A stretch of DNA of 64,000 nt from Halichondria panicea (Eukaryota; Porifera; Demospongiae; Suberitida; Halichondriidae): positions 16,431,518 to 16,495,517 of the forward strand of contig NC_087377.1 in assembly GCF_963675165.1 (NCBI RefSeq). The letters are read 5' to 3'. Below, in pieces: positions 1-15,800 of this stretch (positions within the stretch are counted from its first letter, which is position 1; each line of letters starts with the position of its first letter). A program made the translations under genes and the position numbers. Under the pieces are notes generated by a model, which worked only from the letters and a program-made list of their open reading frames with translations, did not search any database and was not told the DNA's origin.

Positions 1-1492
1 GTCCCACGGTAGCAGCCACAATAGGAGTACCCACGGCCGTCTCTCGCACGGTCACGTTGTCCCTCACTACGGCTAACAAGTTTGTCGGCAAAAGAGCCGC
101 GTTTTCATAGAGGGCAAAGTACACACCGATAACGGGTCTGTCAGCTGGTACCTGGTTGAAGAGCTCGGGTGGGAGTGCGATGGAGGCGGGGACTCCAGCT
201 GTGGGGGGGTGGGTGTGTAATAATTATGAGATAGACAACTAACATACGTGTACGTACCTCTACGGGTGAAATCTTCCGTTCTTCCTTCTCTCATAAAAGT
301 TTCAGTGGTGCCCTGAACAAAACAAGGGGCAGTTGGTCAATAGCGTTATACTAAGCACAGTCACTCTACATTCTTAGCTCTACTGGTACAATGCTCGCCT
401 CCCCCAAGCTCCAATAACAGTACTCACCAGTTCAACGATGATTGTGACATCTGTGAATTCCACAGTGAGGTTGGACTGTTGTGCAAATTGTGTTGCCACG
501 GCCTCAAATGATTCAACAATTCTGTAAGGGGTAAATTACGTCAGTATCATTCAAATTATAGGCTCTAGATCTCTAACAGGCTTACCTGGAGGTAGTATTG
601 ACCTCAAGACTGGAGGGCTGCCATTGTACGAGAGAGTTCAAAGTCTGACCCAAATGTGTCACCACCTGGAAAATAAACTAATAAACTAAAGCACACAATT
701 TACTTAATCTGGGTTGGAATCCAGAGTAAACCTAACCGCGTTCGTGTAAACGGCCCTTATCCGGATTCTAATCCGGATTAGCCAACCCACTTCTGGAGGT
801 GGTGCAGAAGCGGTTTAGCTGTGAGTAAACACAAAGGCTCATTCTGAGGTGTTGTACATGTTTGTGGGTGTTTCTAGAGTAAGCCTGTAGCTTCTTATCA
901 GCCAATGTTTGCGCAAATGCAATTAGTGGTCATTTTACTATGCCCACTACTTAGAAAAATCTGACCCGCTTCAATCCAGATTCATCCCAGATTAGGTGTC
1001 GTGTAAACGGGGCTTAAGCGATTCTTGCTACAAGATGCTGTCTACATGTATACGTACGTAAAAACACATAATTATGTTATATGCATGGGATGCATCATCG
1101 TATTTTAGTGTTAAAATGACAGACATTTATGTCATTTCTACATTAAATTTCAAATGATGCATTTTATTTGAGATGTTTTATGTTATTATAACATATCTGT
1201 GATATAGGTTGACATGCTAGCGTACAATTTCATTGATGGGTACAATGGTGGTGTTGGTGAAGTTAGCGATGCTGTTGAACACAGTGGACACATCATTGAG
1301 AAACTGCATGGTCTGAAGGAACGTCCTGTTCTCAGAGAGGGTAGTAAAGGACGAAACAACCTCACTGACGTTGGTGTAAGTCTCCTCTGATATCTACAAA
1401 ACAAATTCATTAGCTTGTGCTTGCGTGAAATGCAACACAAATACATAAAATTATGTCACTTACTGTTTCGGGGACAACATTTTCGAGTGGAG
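1..1492 (-). other. Gene A GAIN-domain exons (N-terminal part)
   Basis: Exons 1464-1492 (29 nt), 1226-1393, 586-665, 428-521, 258-312 and 1-198 (cut by the window edge). Each matches gene B and C exons in length and phase: 29, 168, 80, 94, 55 nt, then the long ELFNQVPADRPVIGVYFALY exon. GAIN is the autoproteolysis-inducing fold of adhesion GPCRs; the first exons give its helical subdomain and the last the start of the beta subdomain. The GPS would lie left of position 1. Confidence 0.8.
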
Positions 1493-4400
1493 CTGTGTGT
1501 GTGTGTGTGTGTGTGTGGGTGGAATTCACATGCATCTATTAAAAAAGCAATATATAACTTAATAGGCTGGCTATCAATAGATTGCTATAATGATAGAGTG
1601 GTTTATTGTAGTTTCGAAAATGTACTTTTGAGAGAGTATGCTAAGCAAGCTGACTCTCAAACTTTCCATCAACTCATACTTACACATAATTATTTTGATA
1701 AATAATATTGTGCTTTCATTTGCTGCAAATTCGCCAAATATAGTACCCTAAAATTAGTTGCCGTATATACTGCAATCTGATTGGCTAAAACAAAGTGTTC
1801 TATCCGACTTGTACTTACTTAGAAAATCATGTACTTTACTTAGAAAATCATAAAGATTAGACAAATCTGATTGGCTAGATACTCACGGTTGCTATGATCT
1901 AAAATGCTGTTTAGCACACGATTTAGACTACGTTTGGGATACCACAGCCTTTGGGCTTCTAAATCATGTAGAAAAACTTCCTAAACAGTGTCTGACTATT
2001 ATACAGAGAAAAATCTGAACACAAATACAGAATAGGACAGTGGTAATGCCTATACACACAGGTTATACTAAATAAGACAATTGCTAAAGCTTGCACACAT
2101 GCACATGCAGGTAATAACTTTACATTCAGTATGTACTCACACGGACAGTTGAGTTCATCTGACATATTGGGACAGTCAGCAGTGTTGAAGTCGCATACTT
2201 GAGCCGGAGGGATGCAGTCAACACTGAGTGTCTCCGTGTTGGTACACAAACGACTACCCAATCCAGCGTCAGCCGTGCAGTTACCTATAAGAAGCGACAT
2301 ACGATTTGGATCTACCCTAATAATTAACTAAGAGCTAGCTATTATTCTGAGTTATGGAATGCATAATTATTTTGGCTGAGTGCAAAATCTTACGATCATT
2401 ATCCAGGATGATTAGTCTATGACGGAGGTTGACTCTGGCCACTATGGGGGAGGAGCTCGAGTAGGAGAAGGTCACCTGCTCAACGGGACTTTCACTCTCC
2501 CCGTCAAATACCTCATCGTCCACAATGTTGACATCAAAGCATGCCTCAGTGGCCTCGGGTTGGAGGGTCAGAGTTACAATAGGGAACCCGTTAATATCCT
2601 CGGCAAACACATCTGATTCAATATCGTAGTCAAGAGTGTCTGTATAGAGAAACGATTCATGAGATAAGCAATACCTATATATATAGTATATATAATTATA
2701 GTATATAGACACAGATATAGCAAGCGGCTATAGTGGTACTTAGTCAATGCCCACTTATTATGTTAGCAACTCACCATTTGCTGAGGGGTATTGAACTATC
2801 TCACCCCCCTCCCCAGTATCGGGGGGGTTGTCTGTGACAAATTCAACAGGGAAAGTTGTGAAATTGATGTTTGTGGGTGTGATTATCTCCCCGCTGATTA
2901 CGGACAAACAGATAGTGACAACATTTCCCTCAACAGCAATACTCTCAGTACTAGTGAACGCAACCTGAGTAGGGGGCTCTGTACGTACGTGGAAGGAGGT
3001 AAATCACATGACAGGCACATGACTCACTCACCAATCACTTATAATTATTATGTCTGTGAGAACAAACTATGTATTTGAACATATAGCTCTCACCTTCATC
3101 ATCCTCTATACTAATGTCAAGCAGCACGTTGGAGTCAAAATTGACAAAAGGAGAAGCATTAACGATGAATATACTGAACGATTGTGTTTCCGCTAATATT
3201 TCATTATCAATGAGCTGAACTGAAGTGCACACTTCCATTTCACCCACTCTAATCACCACCATCTCATCCATTATTGAGAAATCTTCTGGTGAGGCTGCAG
3301 AGTAGACCCACATGACTATTGCGTGTTAGAACATAGAGTCTACAAGATGCATGATCGAGCTAGGGGATTCAAGCAATTAAGAGATGCTACATCCTAATCT
3401 ATTTCCCCATCCCACTGACATCATACATTGTACATCAGCCTTCTTTTTTGTGATGGGATATTTTCTTATCAATTAGGCAACCAGATTCAAACACACTATA
3501 GTCTGTGAGTGAAGTCTGAAAAATTGAAAACAGAACAAGATGGCAATGCTATAAAACGCAAGTTCATATGTACGGTCACTCACCTGGCTTGTCTCCACTG
3601 AGGGAGAAGGACAGTGCGACATCGATGGGACACTCTCGTCCACCGGCAGCGTCTTGAGAGATGTAGACACACACTTGCAAGCTCATCCCCTCAACAGCAG
3701 ACAGGGGGGATCCAGTTGTGTTGAGAGACACTGTCACAGCTACATGCATATTAATTTGTGAAGGACACATGGTGTACACCACAGTAAATGATACAATTAT
3801 AGCGAATTGGTTAGGGCAGAGGTGTAAATAACTATAGACACTACATGTAAAGCAATTTGTTTGAGTAGTTTAATCTGAATATTTAAGCCTTGTATCTGCC
3901 TGTCTACAGTTACAGCTTACAATCAGCAGCGTTGTCCTCAATAGTGACAGTGGCTTCACAGTCGTTTACACACATCACGTTATCTGCAGCAGCTCCACTT
4001 GCGGAGTACACTGCACTGTCAATCATAACCGTGAAATCTTGCTGGTTTCCTTCAAACACATCGTCATCCACAATAGAAATACTAACACAATCAATAGTTC
4101 CGTTGATAAGAGACATGCTAGGGAATTCTACTGTTAAACCAGTTCCAGTTGTAAAATCATCACCAATAACTGTTGAGGGGAAAATTATAATGCATGCATT
4201 TATATACATGTGTTTTATTGATCATTGTCACGTAATAAGATTTTGCATATGCTAAAAGCTGAAGCTCCATGCATACTTAGGAAGCAACTATCAACGTTGC
4301 ACAATTATTCACATAAACTAATAATAATTATGTTTATACTTGTTTTGGCTCCATCGGTTGTTTCCAGCCCAATAGAGATGCTATACTGAGAGCCCATAGC

Positions 4401-7400
4401 CTCAGTGAGTATCTCCACACACACCATCAATGTTCCGCTCCCCTCCATTATATTATACTGAATAGGATTGAACCTCAAAGTGGCCTCTGCACATAAAGAA
4501 GTCATAGGCAAAAAGTATAATAATTATGATAACTAAAATATCAATTTCTCATGCATACGTCCAACATGCACTCTATAGCACATAACATCATCACAAATAT
4601 TTGGTCAATATACCAGATATCAGTTTTCCAATACATGCATGTTGGATACTCGTATAGCAGGTATATTTCGAGGGTATAAATTTTCGCGGATATACAAAGA
4701 ATTTCGCGGTTTTTGTGGTCTGAGTTCCAGCCTTTGGTGCATGTGTACATCAACATGCAGCTGTAACTCCACACCGTTAGCCTCGAATCCAGGCCTAGCC
4801 TGTATAAAATAATAGAATCGGTGAGGCACTATGTCCTCCACCTCTAGCAGAACGTTTGCTGTGCAGGCCACGGTCAGGGGATACCACCAGTACAAAACAA
4901 TCTGGGCGTAGACGTAGAGCAAGCTAGCTGGCTATACCGGCGTCCTCGTCTCTTGATCCCTTTTGCTTTCCTCTTATTGTCGATAGGTGTGGTCAATAAT
5001 ACTAAACACGCAAACTATTCAATAAGATATAAATTTTCGTGGGTATACATTTTCGCAGTATACAGGCTCAATCCGTGAAAACCGCAAACATTATACCCTC
5101 GAAATATACCCGCTATACGGTATGTAACTCACCAACACTCATGAACACACATTCAATGAAAACGCACCTTCATTATCAAGTATGACCACCGTCTGTAGGA
5201 TACTTGAGCCCGAAACACCACTCATTGTTAAGAGTACATTCATGTCCTCGGCGTCTTCCAGAAGTTCATCATCAACTATCAGTATCTCGGCAGCACTAGT
5301 AAACGTCCCGTTGATATCAGCGGGTAAGAGAGTGCTATGATCAGCACTACCAAAGGATACCGTCATAGAAGTCGTATTGTAGTCTTCAGTAAGTGCTGTA
5401 TATGTATGCATGGAAAGCATATTACGATTGCCATAGAGCTGCCGCAAATAGAGCTTTCTAGTTATTAATTGCCCTACCAAATACAACATATCTGGAGGTA
5501 GAAGCCGATCACCAAATTCAAATTATCAAAGGAGAAGGCAATGTCACTGAACAAACCGTCAAGTATATTCATTTCAGGCACTCGAAAAGCTAGAGACCTT
5601 ATTTCCTTGTTAGACTCAATATCCTCCACACTTTTAATGTTCACGATTGCGGCTAACATTTCACTTACTTGCAGCAATAGGAGAAACAGTTAAGTCTATT
5701 TCGATGATTCCCTGTACTCCGCCCGCTGGTACACTTTCGATTACTAAACGAGGAGAGACAGTGGCGTTCACACCCTCTGTGACTGTCAGGGATGTGGCCT
5801 CAAATGAAAATGTAGCAGTACCAACTGCAGAAAATGTAACGACATCCAGTAAATAAATTTCTATCTTGTAACAGTTTCTATACATTATAGCTAGTGTGCT
5901 ATTACAGTTAGAGTGAGAGTGAGATATGTAAGGAGAGCTAGTGTACCGTTCACATCCAATATGTTGATAGTCAGGTTAGCAGCAGCAGGGTCAACATTGG
6001 CATTAGATGAAGTCAAGTCAATGGAATAGGATTGGGTTGCCTCCAAGATGTCATCAGTCATAGCCGTAACATTGAAACATGTATTTATTATATTTTGAGT
6101 ATTTACTTGGTCCGATACAGCAGTACTGTCAGTCATAAAGTCATCAGACACTAAGTTGTGAGATTGAGCAAACTTGTGAACACAAACCACTATATAATAT
6201 GCAATATCACACTAGTGATGTCTGTAGCTACTTGAGCTATGTGGATACTTTTAGTATTACAGTAAAATTGCTCATACAATTATTCTTGTTTAGAATGTAC
6301 ATGTACACCATGCAAATATTTAGTTATTTCACCTGCTGTGATTCCGTTGAAGTCAATATTGTACATAACCATACGCAAAATGGCTCCCTGTGCCATGGTG
6401 TTAACACAGTAGGTCAGATCATCACCTTCGCTATGCTCGGCTGAGCCCATGACACTCAGTCCAATAACAGCATCTGAAAAATAATTTACTGAATAATTTG
6501 GGGCAAAGAAAGAGAGAGCCATTCTACTCTTCGCTGAGTGAAATGCATAGTAGTTAAAATTAAACACTTGACTTAAAATACCATAATTATTATAGGAGTA
6601 TATTATACTATGCATGTACACAATTATAACCTCGCTGCATGCATGCATGTACTCTTAAGCAATCACACACAATCAAGCAGTTCATGCACAAATTGAAACC
6701 ATAAATTAATGTAAAACTAAAAATGAGTGGTGCCACTTGATAGAACGTTCGCCTTCGAGCTGACTCAGCTAGGATTCAAGCAGCAAAACTAGACTGACTC
6801 AGCTGGCATTTTTGGGGGTGGGGTATTAGAAATGGTCATGTGAAGCTCATGTGGAGTCACGAGACCAACCACGTTGCCATGATCATGTTGTGTTGATTAT
6901 GTTGCCATGGTTATATAGCACCAAAAAACACAAGCAAGAGTACGAGTTATATTTATTGTCTACTACATGCATCAGAATTTATGGCAGTAAACTTCTGAGG
7001 ACGAGGGCGAAGTCCCCGAGGCCAAGGACAGTTTATGATTGTACATAACAATAATACCGTAGATCATAAGCATTAAAGGCACGCATATCGATATGTTTCA
7101 CAAATTTATACACACTCATGGCTTCTTACTAATACATGATGTACCTCAATAGCCACCTACCATCTCGGTCTGAAATCACGATAATTGCAGTGGAGTTAGT
7201 ACCAGAGGAGATCATTGTGCTGTCAAAAGAGATGGAAAAGGAATGGAATGACTCAAAGTCCCTATCGTCATTGATGACGATATCGAACTCGAAAGTTGAT
7301 GGACCCCCCGCGGAGAACATGATTTCCGAGGGTGTAGGTAGGGAGGCATCAGATGAATCTGTGATGCAAATCATGATGTATATACTATACCAACACAATA

Positions 7401-9819
7401 ATGCCAACTCTGTCTTAATCTCGAGCAGTATATCATGAATCACATGCCTAATCAACACACAAGAGGGGAATTTGTATTCCCCTCTAGTTAGTGTACAATA
7501 ACCATAGCTCCTGCATATACTGAATACGTGTACATATTATTTTATTATGTACGTACCTGTCAGTGAATCAATGTTGAAGTTAGCAGTAACTAAGACGTTG
7601 AAGTCAGTTTGTATCTCTCCAGTGAGGCCCTCCAGAGAACCAGTTACTGTGCATGTAGAATCCTCCTCACAAGTGAAGGAGGTTTGGTCAAATGTGATGG
7701 TCACACTTGCTGGCTCTGTACAGAAGGGAAACAAATATTTTAATGAGCTAATGTCTCGCAGGATGCCACATTAATTACTAAGTATTTTGGAAAAGGGTTG
7801 CACTAAGCCCATAAAAAGTAATCTTTGAAATGCACAATGCAATGCATGTACTTATTTTGTACTAATTCATACATAATTATAGGGCAGTTTATATTCGGAA
7901 ATCGAAATCCAACTTAAGCACAAACCTATATAGCTTTTCTACGAATGCTATCTAATCACACACCATCATCGGCGATGTTCAGTGACAAGGGCAGAGTACC
8001 CGTTGTCAACACTCCCTCAGGTTCAATACTTGTAATATTCACGCTGAAGTCATGGTCAAACTCGAGATCATCGTCATCAACAAAGTTGATCATAAAATTC
8101 TTAGCCACCGCTGCTCCACTGCAATCCATACACGGACCAAACGTGATAGTTGGCATTGGCTGATGAGTGAAGTCGTCCATCACAACTGCAAAAATAAAGT
8201 TGATTATGTACATGCTCTATAGTAGCCCGACGAACATGGCCACAAAAAGAGGTGGTATTAGTGAGGCAGGTACATGTAATCAGTATGTGTGGATGACAAT
8301 CAGGGGCGTAACTAGCAATGAGGCAGAGGAGGCCCTTGCTCATTGCCTCCTCTACTATTGAACTTCAAGTTTTATGTGACTACTCACAGCAGTTTTCTGC
8401 CATTTGCATGCGCTTCTATGCGATAATTAGTGGGTGTGGTTTCCGGGCAAACAATAGGTTAAATTTTCTAGTTACGCCCCTGACAATTATTTAACTTCAT
8501 GTATGTACCGTACTCTACCGAGATTACGCCCACCCTAATTGCATGCTACAAAGCAGCTACAGGTAGGATGGGCTTAATTTCGAAAACAGTAGTTTTGTCT
8601 AGAAATTAACCCAACCCAGGTGTTTGCCTCGAAATTAAGCCCACTCATTAAGAAACTATTCTTCTCAGTCTGAGTCTGAGGCCTGCCAGCTCTTGAAATA
8701 CAATGAATACATCAACATACAACAATGGTAATGCATGGGTAAAGTAGCTAGGTATAAAGAGTCAAGATTCTGCATCAGAAGGCGTAATTTCGGACGTGGG
8801 CGTAATATCGGTGGAGTACGGTATACCCCGTGAGCCCGAGTCAGCCCCAATGATAATGCAACTAGCACTATTAAGTACGTATACAAGCAATAACCACCTG
8901 CATCTCCGTTAATTAGATCAAGATTGACTATGATGGTTCTCTCCAGATTTATACGTTGGCCGTCTGTTCGACTCAACGTAGCCACTACCGTCACCCCGCC
9001 ATTTTCCTCTGCGTTTCTTTTGACTTCAAGCATGGATTGAAGGGTTAGCCCTACTTGAAAGTCTCCGGCTGTATACGGAAACAGAAATACATAATTATGT
9101 ATACGTAGTACGTACATCTCCAACTAGAGCTATACTATAAATGATGGCGATCTGCCCATTCTAATTATACAGTCTATATTATGGTCACCATCATGTAATC
9201 AGAGCACCCTCTATAACACAACCATTGTTATAGTTTGCCCAAAGGTGACGCTTAAAGTGACAGGCTCAAATATTTATTGTTCAATCAAAGTGAATTATAA
9301 TCATGATCAATGATGGTATAATGAAAGCACCGCAGATGCTGATGCCTCGGTGGAAATACCAAAGCTACATAACATAAAGCTATTAACACACAGTCATGAT
9401 GAACATTGCAATTTGCTGCATGCAAAAACTCAAAGAGTGGGTAATGATCGACCATGATTGTTGTTAAAAACGATCTGATGCCAAAAGTTTAAGTCTAAAA
9501 TTAATGCGGGCTCAGTGCCGGCATCAGCAGAGCCTTGCAGCTCAGTATCACTCTTGCAGCTACCAATAGCTAGCGTTCTAGTGCAGAGCTAACTACTAAG
9601 TAGAGTAGCAACACTCGGTAAACAAGTTTGGCTACGTGCTCTTCTGAAAAGGCTGCAATGGCATTCCAAGTAAGCAAAACTAGGCATAACTCGAGAACGC
9701 CCTGAAGCAGTATTTTGCTAATCCACGAATAAATCCAAGAAAACATGACTAGAAGCCTATAGAAACTCTTACTTGCACTTGATTCATCCTTGAGCAGCTG
9801 TAGCAGTCTACACACACAG

Positions 9820-9850
<31 letters not shown>

Positions 9851-12800
9851 ACCGTATACCTCGCTTGCGCATGCGCACCGAGGCATAATGATATTATTAC
9901 ATGCTGGCTGACAACTGCATGTGTGTATTACGTATGTACATACCATCATCATCCTGCACACGTAGGTTAATACTTGTAGGGGAACCTAGCGTACAATCTT
10001 CGGTGCCAGGAATTGTGATAGTCAAGCTCTCTGTGTTCTCCAGAATATCATCATTGACTATCATGATGGGTGAATTGACATTCATGACAGACCCACCATC
10101 AGGAAAAGATATATCCGGAATACCTCCAATGTCTGTCGCGCTGATTCCACCGGGAGCTATGAAAGTGGTGAAATGCATTAGAGCTTGTTCAACATGCAGG
10201 TATGCTTTTACTAACTTGGAAGAAACGGAGCCATCAGAGAAATGCTAAGGTCTCCATTCACTCGCATTCCACTAAAACCACTAAACATTACGCTCAAGTT
10301 CACTGTGCCGTCCGATTCAGTGAATTCTGTACTGATGCCTGATGAAAATGACACTGTGCAGTCTGGAGAGAGAAAAGTCTAATGACATAACAGTTTAGCA
10401 TAACATGAGATCAGAATGAATGGGGTATATATACATCACTCACCAAATACACCGTTTTTTCAAGCTACATTTAATTTATAGGAGGGCTCATTAAATAATT
10501 AACACACACACGTATATATATGCATGCAGTACTGACTGACAGCTGTTACAGTAATACGTACTATAGATATACACTCGATAAACATAATTATAGCATGCCA
10601 ACCACTTAATTTACCCGTAACAAAATAATGTTGTTTTTGTCCCAATTTTCTAGCTATAGCTAAACCAATTCTGTTAGTGTTTTAAAATACCATTATTGTG
10701 TGTTTCCCACTAATTGAGAGTCTGTACGGATAACTTGTATACTTACCACCACGATCTGTAATTGTAATTTCCGCAGTTTCCATTGTGACTTTTAGTGTAC
10801 CGCTAGAAGGGCTGCTTGCCGATATACGTGCAGAGAAAGTTTCTGTTCCCTCAAAGTTGTCATCATCTATGATATCAATGGACTCACACACAAGTGGGCC
10901 ACTCATTGAGTCGAAAATAAAATCACGACTAAGTAGACCAGAACCAAAATCTGTAAGGAAAAGAAACATACACATAATAATTATTGACTATAATAATATT
11001 TATGCTCAATATCAGCTTATTCATGTATACATGATGATTATAAGCAAATTGTACAAGGTTATGTGTTACAGAGTATACAATTATAGACATGCAGTGTGTG
11101 TACCTCGATCTATACGAGCTGTTTGCAAATTGTAATACTACAATAATTTTATGGTTTTGCGAAGCATTATATTATAGTAATACGGTATGTATGTACATGC
11201 ACATGCATGTTATAGTGTATGTACATGTGCCTGTTGATCCTGCATCCGGTGTTCCAGGATCACCCGTTAGAGTGATTGTCACGCTGAATGCGACTCCATC
11301 ACTGATTGAGTCGACATCTCGGATCACCAAACACACCATATCATCAGCACCACCTTCTGCAAACTCGTACGTTGTTTCGTTAAACTCGACCATTGAATCC
11401 TCTGAAAACAAACCGTTATGGTTAATAGGTCATGGAACGTCGTAACAGGTCAGGTATATAGACAAGAAACAATGATGTGCTTAAAAAGCGTGTTCATTAT
11501 AAAGATATTTCTAAGGATAGCATGTGATATACTACCTAGTCACCTAATTCATCATCCTGAATGTTAAATGTAGCTTCAGAAGGCGACATCATGTTTCTTA
11601 CAACTCCAGGAGGGTCAGATGTATTGGCAAGGGTTAGGGTAAAGCTGTGATGAAATTCAAGGATTGCGTCATCCACAATTGTCACCGCAACAATACTCCC
11701 CTCAGTGGTCTGCCCAGGAGTGAATGTTATACTATCCTCATCAAGAACGTAATCTGCACCAGAAAGGATTAGAAGTTTGAACAATTATCTGCGTGATATT
11801 ATTATTATTCACATAAACACATGAACTATTACGTCATTGATAGTTAGTGTGTTGCGAATGGAAATGCGGTTGCAGGATATGATACATACCTGCAGTATCT
11901 CCAGAGTCATGTTCTATTCCAATGGTGATGGTCGTGTCTAACGTAGCACTATTATCCAAAACAACGAAAGCCATAAAATTGACAGTCATATCAGTTCCTT
12001 CAATGGCATCCACTGAAGCTATCAAATTGTATGTTGCCAGAGAAACTATGGGCACAAAGAGAATAGATTGTGAATAAAACAATTATGTATAATATAAATA
12101 TAATTATTATAACCATGCACACACTGACAGCAACAATCATGCACAATACAAAATACGTACACGGCGACTGTAATAAAGAGAGAAAACACAAGAATCGCAC
12201 TCATAATTACTATGGTGTATGATGCACTAGCTTACCATCATCATCGACAATGGTCACTGTCTGAGGAGTTATGTCTAGAACCACATTATCCATAAACGCA
12301 GCAGGTACAGATTGGAGAAAAACATTGAAACTGTGTGGTCCTTCAATAGAGACATCATCCATAGCCATTATTCCGCTGACGCTTATGGTATCAACAAAAG
12401 CGGATGCAGAGAACGTGACTTGAAAAGGATTTGGTACTGAATAATCGGTATTGATGTCTGTACGAATAAAAGTTGACATGATACACACAAATGCAATAGT
12501 AATGCATGGATGGATACTGAGGCAACCGCGTAATACACACACACATTGTACATATATTAATAATTATTATCATACATACTCAAATGATTGTGAAAAACAC
12601 ACAAAAGCAGATTTTTAATTACAAAGTAACAAGACAATTAATAGCTCCTGTTTTATGGACCCTATAACATTATATATACCATACCGGTCAGAGAATCAAT
12701 TGTGTCGCTAGTAGCCAGTGTAACAGTGAGGTCACTTCCCAAAATGATACCACCAAGAGATATCATAACTTGAATATTAGGCGGAGGGACACTTCCATCC

Positions 12801-15800
12801 TCCATTAACATCAAGTTTGTAACAGGGACAATAGAAATGGTCGCCACTACAGGTGGAAGTAACATAAACACAAGGACATTGTACGTATACTCAGCTAGTC
12901 CTTCATGCATGTGTAATTTAGGTGAAATTTGTTTGCTGGTAGTATACAAAAGTTCTATACGCGAACCAGAAAAGCATAATTATACACATCAAACACTCAA
13001 TTTATAACCCCCCAGAATTCCTGTGAGTCAACCAACCTATATTCGCAAAACACTTGGAGTAATCGCAAAAGACTTGCAAAACTTATAGTTCAATGGAATC
13101 TCAAGTATGTATAGAATAATAACATTAATCTAGAAAGCTATATGTAGCGCCATACAGGATTTTGCGAGGACCAAACAAGAATAAGAAATTCAGTTGTACT
13201 AACATTATTATTTTGTGAGTAAAATGAATATAGATGAGTGCATCTAGATGGTATAAATTAACACATGTATATGTATATACACAGTAAAATCCCATTATGC
13301 TCGAAGTCAGATGATTCGTGTATACAGAATCAAGCATCAGTAACGTAACACTTACTCTCATTGTCTTCGATCGTCACTGTACCAGTGGTGCTAGGGCCCT
13401 GATTAACGTTATTGCCAGCATCATTGACTATTGCTAGTGACACAATGAGTGTTTCAATGCCCTCCAGAATGTCATCGTCGGTTATTGTCAAGTTTATACA
13501 AGCAGTACTTCCATTCACACTTCCAACCGGAAACATTGCTGTCGTGTCAGCAGGCACCGCGTAGTCAGAAACCTGTTCTATACAGGTGTATGAGAATTAT
13601 TATGGGAGATTGAGTCAATTTTGCAAACTGTACACAAAATACCACAATAATAGCTACTTATTTCCACATACGTGCATGTGCATGTACATGTACTTGAGCT
13701 CATTTGGAGGAATACAGTTTGGTGCTTAACAACATAGAGGATGCTTATGAATGGATCAATTTACTAGTAGTCAGGTACCATGTCCATATAATCTTATCTT
13801 ACAAAAGATCTCAAAAGAGAATGTGCTATTTGGAGTATGTATCTCACCTGCTGAAGCATCGAAAAACGTGAAAGTGACTTCGATAGGGAAAGTTGTATCG
13901 GTGAGAAAAGCTGATACTTGAGCACAAACAGACACAACATCATCGCCCTCACGACCAGTGAAGTCACTTGATTCCAAGTTCACAATCGGATCTGTAGATA
14001 TATACATGCAAAGTATTGGTATATATACAGTCGCACCATAATGTATAGACAGATTTACAGTGTACACCACAGTAATGGTACAATGTATAATAATTATAGT
14101 GAAGTGATTAGGATATAGAGGTGTAAACAATAATAGACACTGCATGTATAAGATTAATTAGAACGATATAAAGTTTGAGTAGTTAAATCTGAATGTGTCT
14201 ATAATTACATCACCCCCATTAAAAATTAAGTGCATGATCATTTTATCTGGGACTACAACTATATACAGTCATGTAATTACGTATTATAATCTGATTAGTG
14301 CAGTACACGCAATAACAGTCCAAATATACAGTATTCATGCAGTAGTACGTAGTTTTGATGTGACAATAGCAAATTCGTTATTAGTTTCCAGAGGAGGTAT
14401 ATAGTCCGGTTTTAATTGTGCATTCCGATCATCTACTGAATCAACAAAGGATTGGAGAAGAATTAGACGATCGGAATGCACATCCGGAATCGTAAGACCT
14501 GACATTAATTGACTATAATGAAAGCACCATGGGTGCTGGTGCCTCGGTGGAGGTGCCAAAGCTACATATAACCTACTAATGGCTAGCTTTTATATATACA
14601 CACATTGATCATGATCACAACATTTTAATTTTATTGCATGCAGAATCCAGAATCACAGGGAAACTCAAAGAGTGGGTAATGATCGAGGATGATTGTTGTT
14701 AAAAACGATCGATGCCAAAAGTTCAAGTGTAAAATTAATGGCTGCAAGTCAGCAGAGCCTTGCAGCTCTCTTCTCACTCTTACAGCTACCAATAGCTAGC
14801 GTTCTACTGCAGAGCTAACTACTAAGTATAGAGTAGCAACACTCGGTGAACAAGTTTTACTACGCACTCATCTGAAAAGACTGCATGCAATGGCATTCCA
14901 AGAAGCAAAACTAGGCATTAACTCGAGAACAAAACTTTTTTGCAAATCCATGAATTAAAATCCAAGAGAACATGACTAGAAGCCTATAGAAACTCTACTT
15001 ATCACTTCATTGATCCTTGAGCAGCTGTAGCAGCCTGACTACATAACACACACATGCACACACAAACAAACTACCGTATACCTCGCTTAATTGCGCATGC
15101 GAACCGAGGCATAATTATCATTCTCTGGGACCTTTCCTATCAAAACCGAATACTAAAATTGTATAGGGAGCCGAGGGTGTGACAAAGTAATGCATGCATG
15201 TCACATAAAAATTATGAATATACACATCCACACACATATACCAGCGTTAACTTATATAATTATCGTTAGTTTGGAGATTCGAAATTTAATTTCCATGCAT
15301 GCAATGGTATCTCCCCCATTAAAAAGTGCATGACTATATTTCATCTGGGACTACAACTACAGTCATATGTACTAGCTTACTGTCATCGTTGTCCAGAATA
15401 ATGACTATAATTGTTCCTTGCATGGGAATTGCTATCGAAGTACCTGCACCCGAGATTAACACGGCAAAATCTTCATTACCCTCAAGAAATTCATCATCTA
15501 CTGTCTGGTGGTACATTATGGCCACAGTTCCACTCGTTGGTCCTGGGGGTATACACACTTCTATAGGTTGTGTGGACGCCAGGTCATCAGCCTTTGCTAG
15601 GTTTTCCGTTGCTGCATTTGTTTTACGACATCAGTAAACATGTGGAAGGTTTTAAGTTAGTCTAAAAAATAGTTACTAAATATATATAATTATAGAGTAT
15701 AATCACTGACCAGAAAAGAACATAAGATTCACGCCAGTACATTCAGTAGAGGTAATAGTTTGATTAGCCTCATATGTCAGATTGAGAATTGGATGTTCAC

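Noticed and set aside
6727-6785. tRNA-like segment (GTGCCACTTGATAGAACGTTCG ... GGATTCAAGCAGC), reminiscent of A-box and B-box sequence
   Set aside because: The stems do not pair into a cloverleaf by hand and the B-box is imperfect. It may be a decayed tRNA-derived SINE, but support is too weak.
9570-9839. Minus-strand hydrophobic open frame inside the 9305 interspersed repeat
   Set aside because: The second copy (14515-15115) does not keep the frame, so it is not a conserved element protein.
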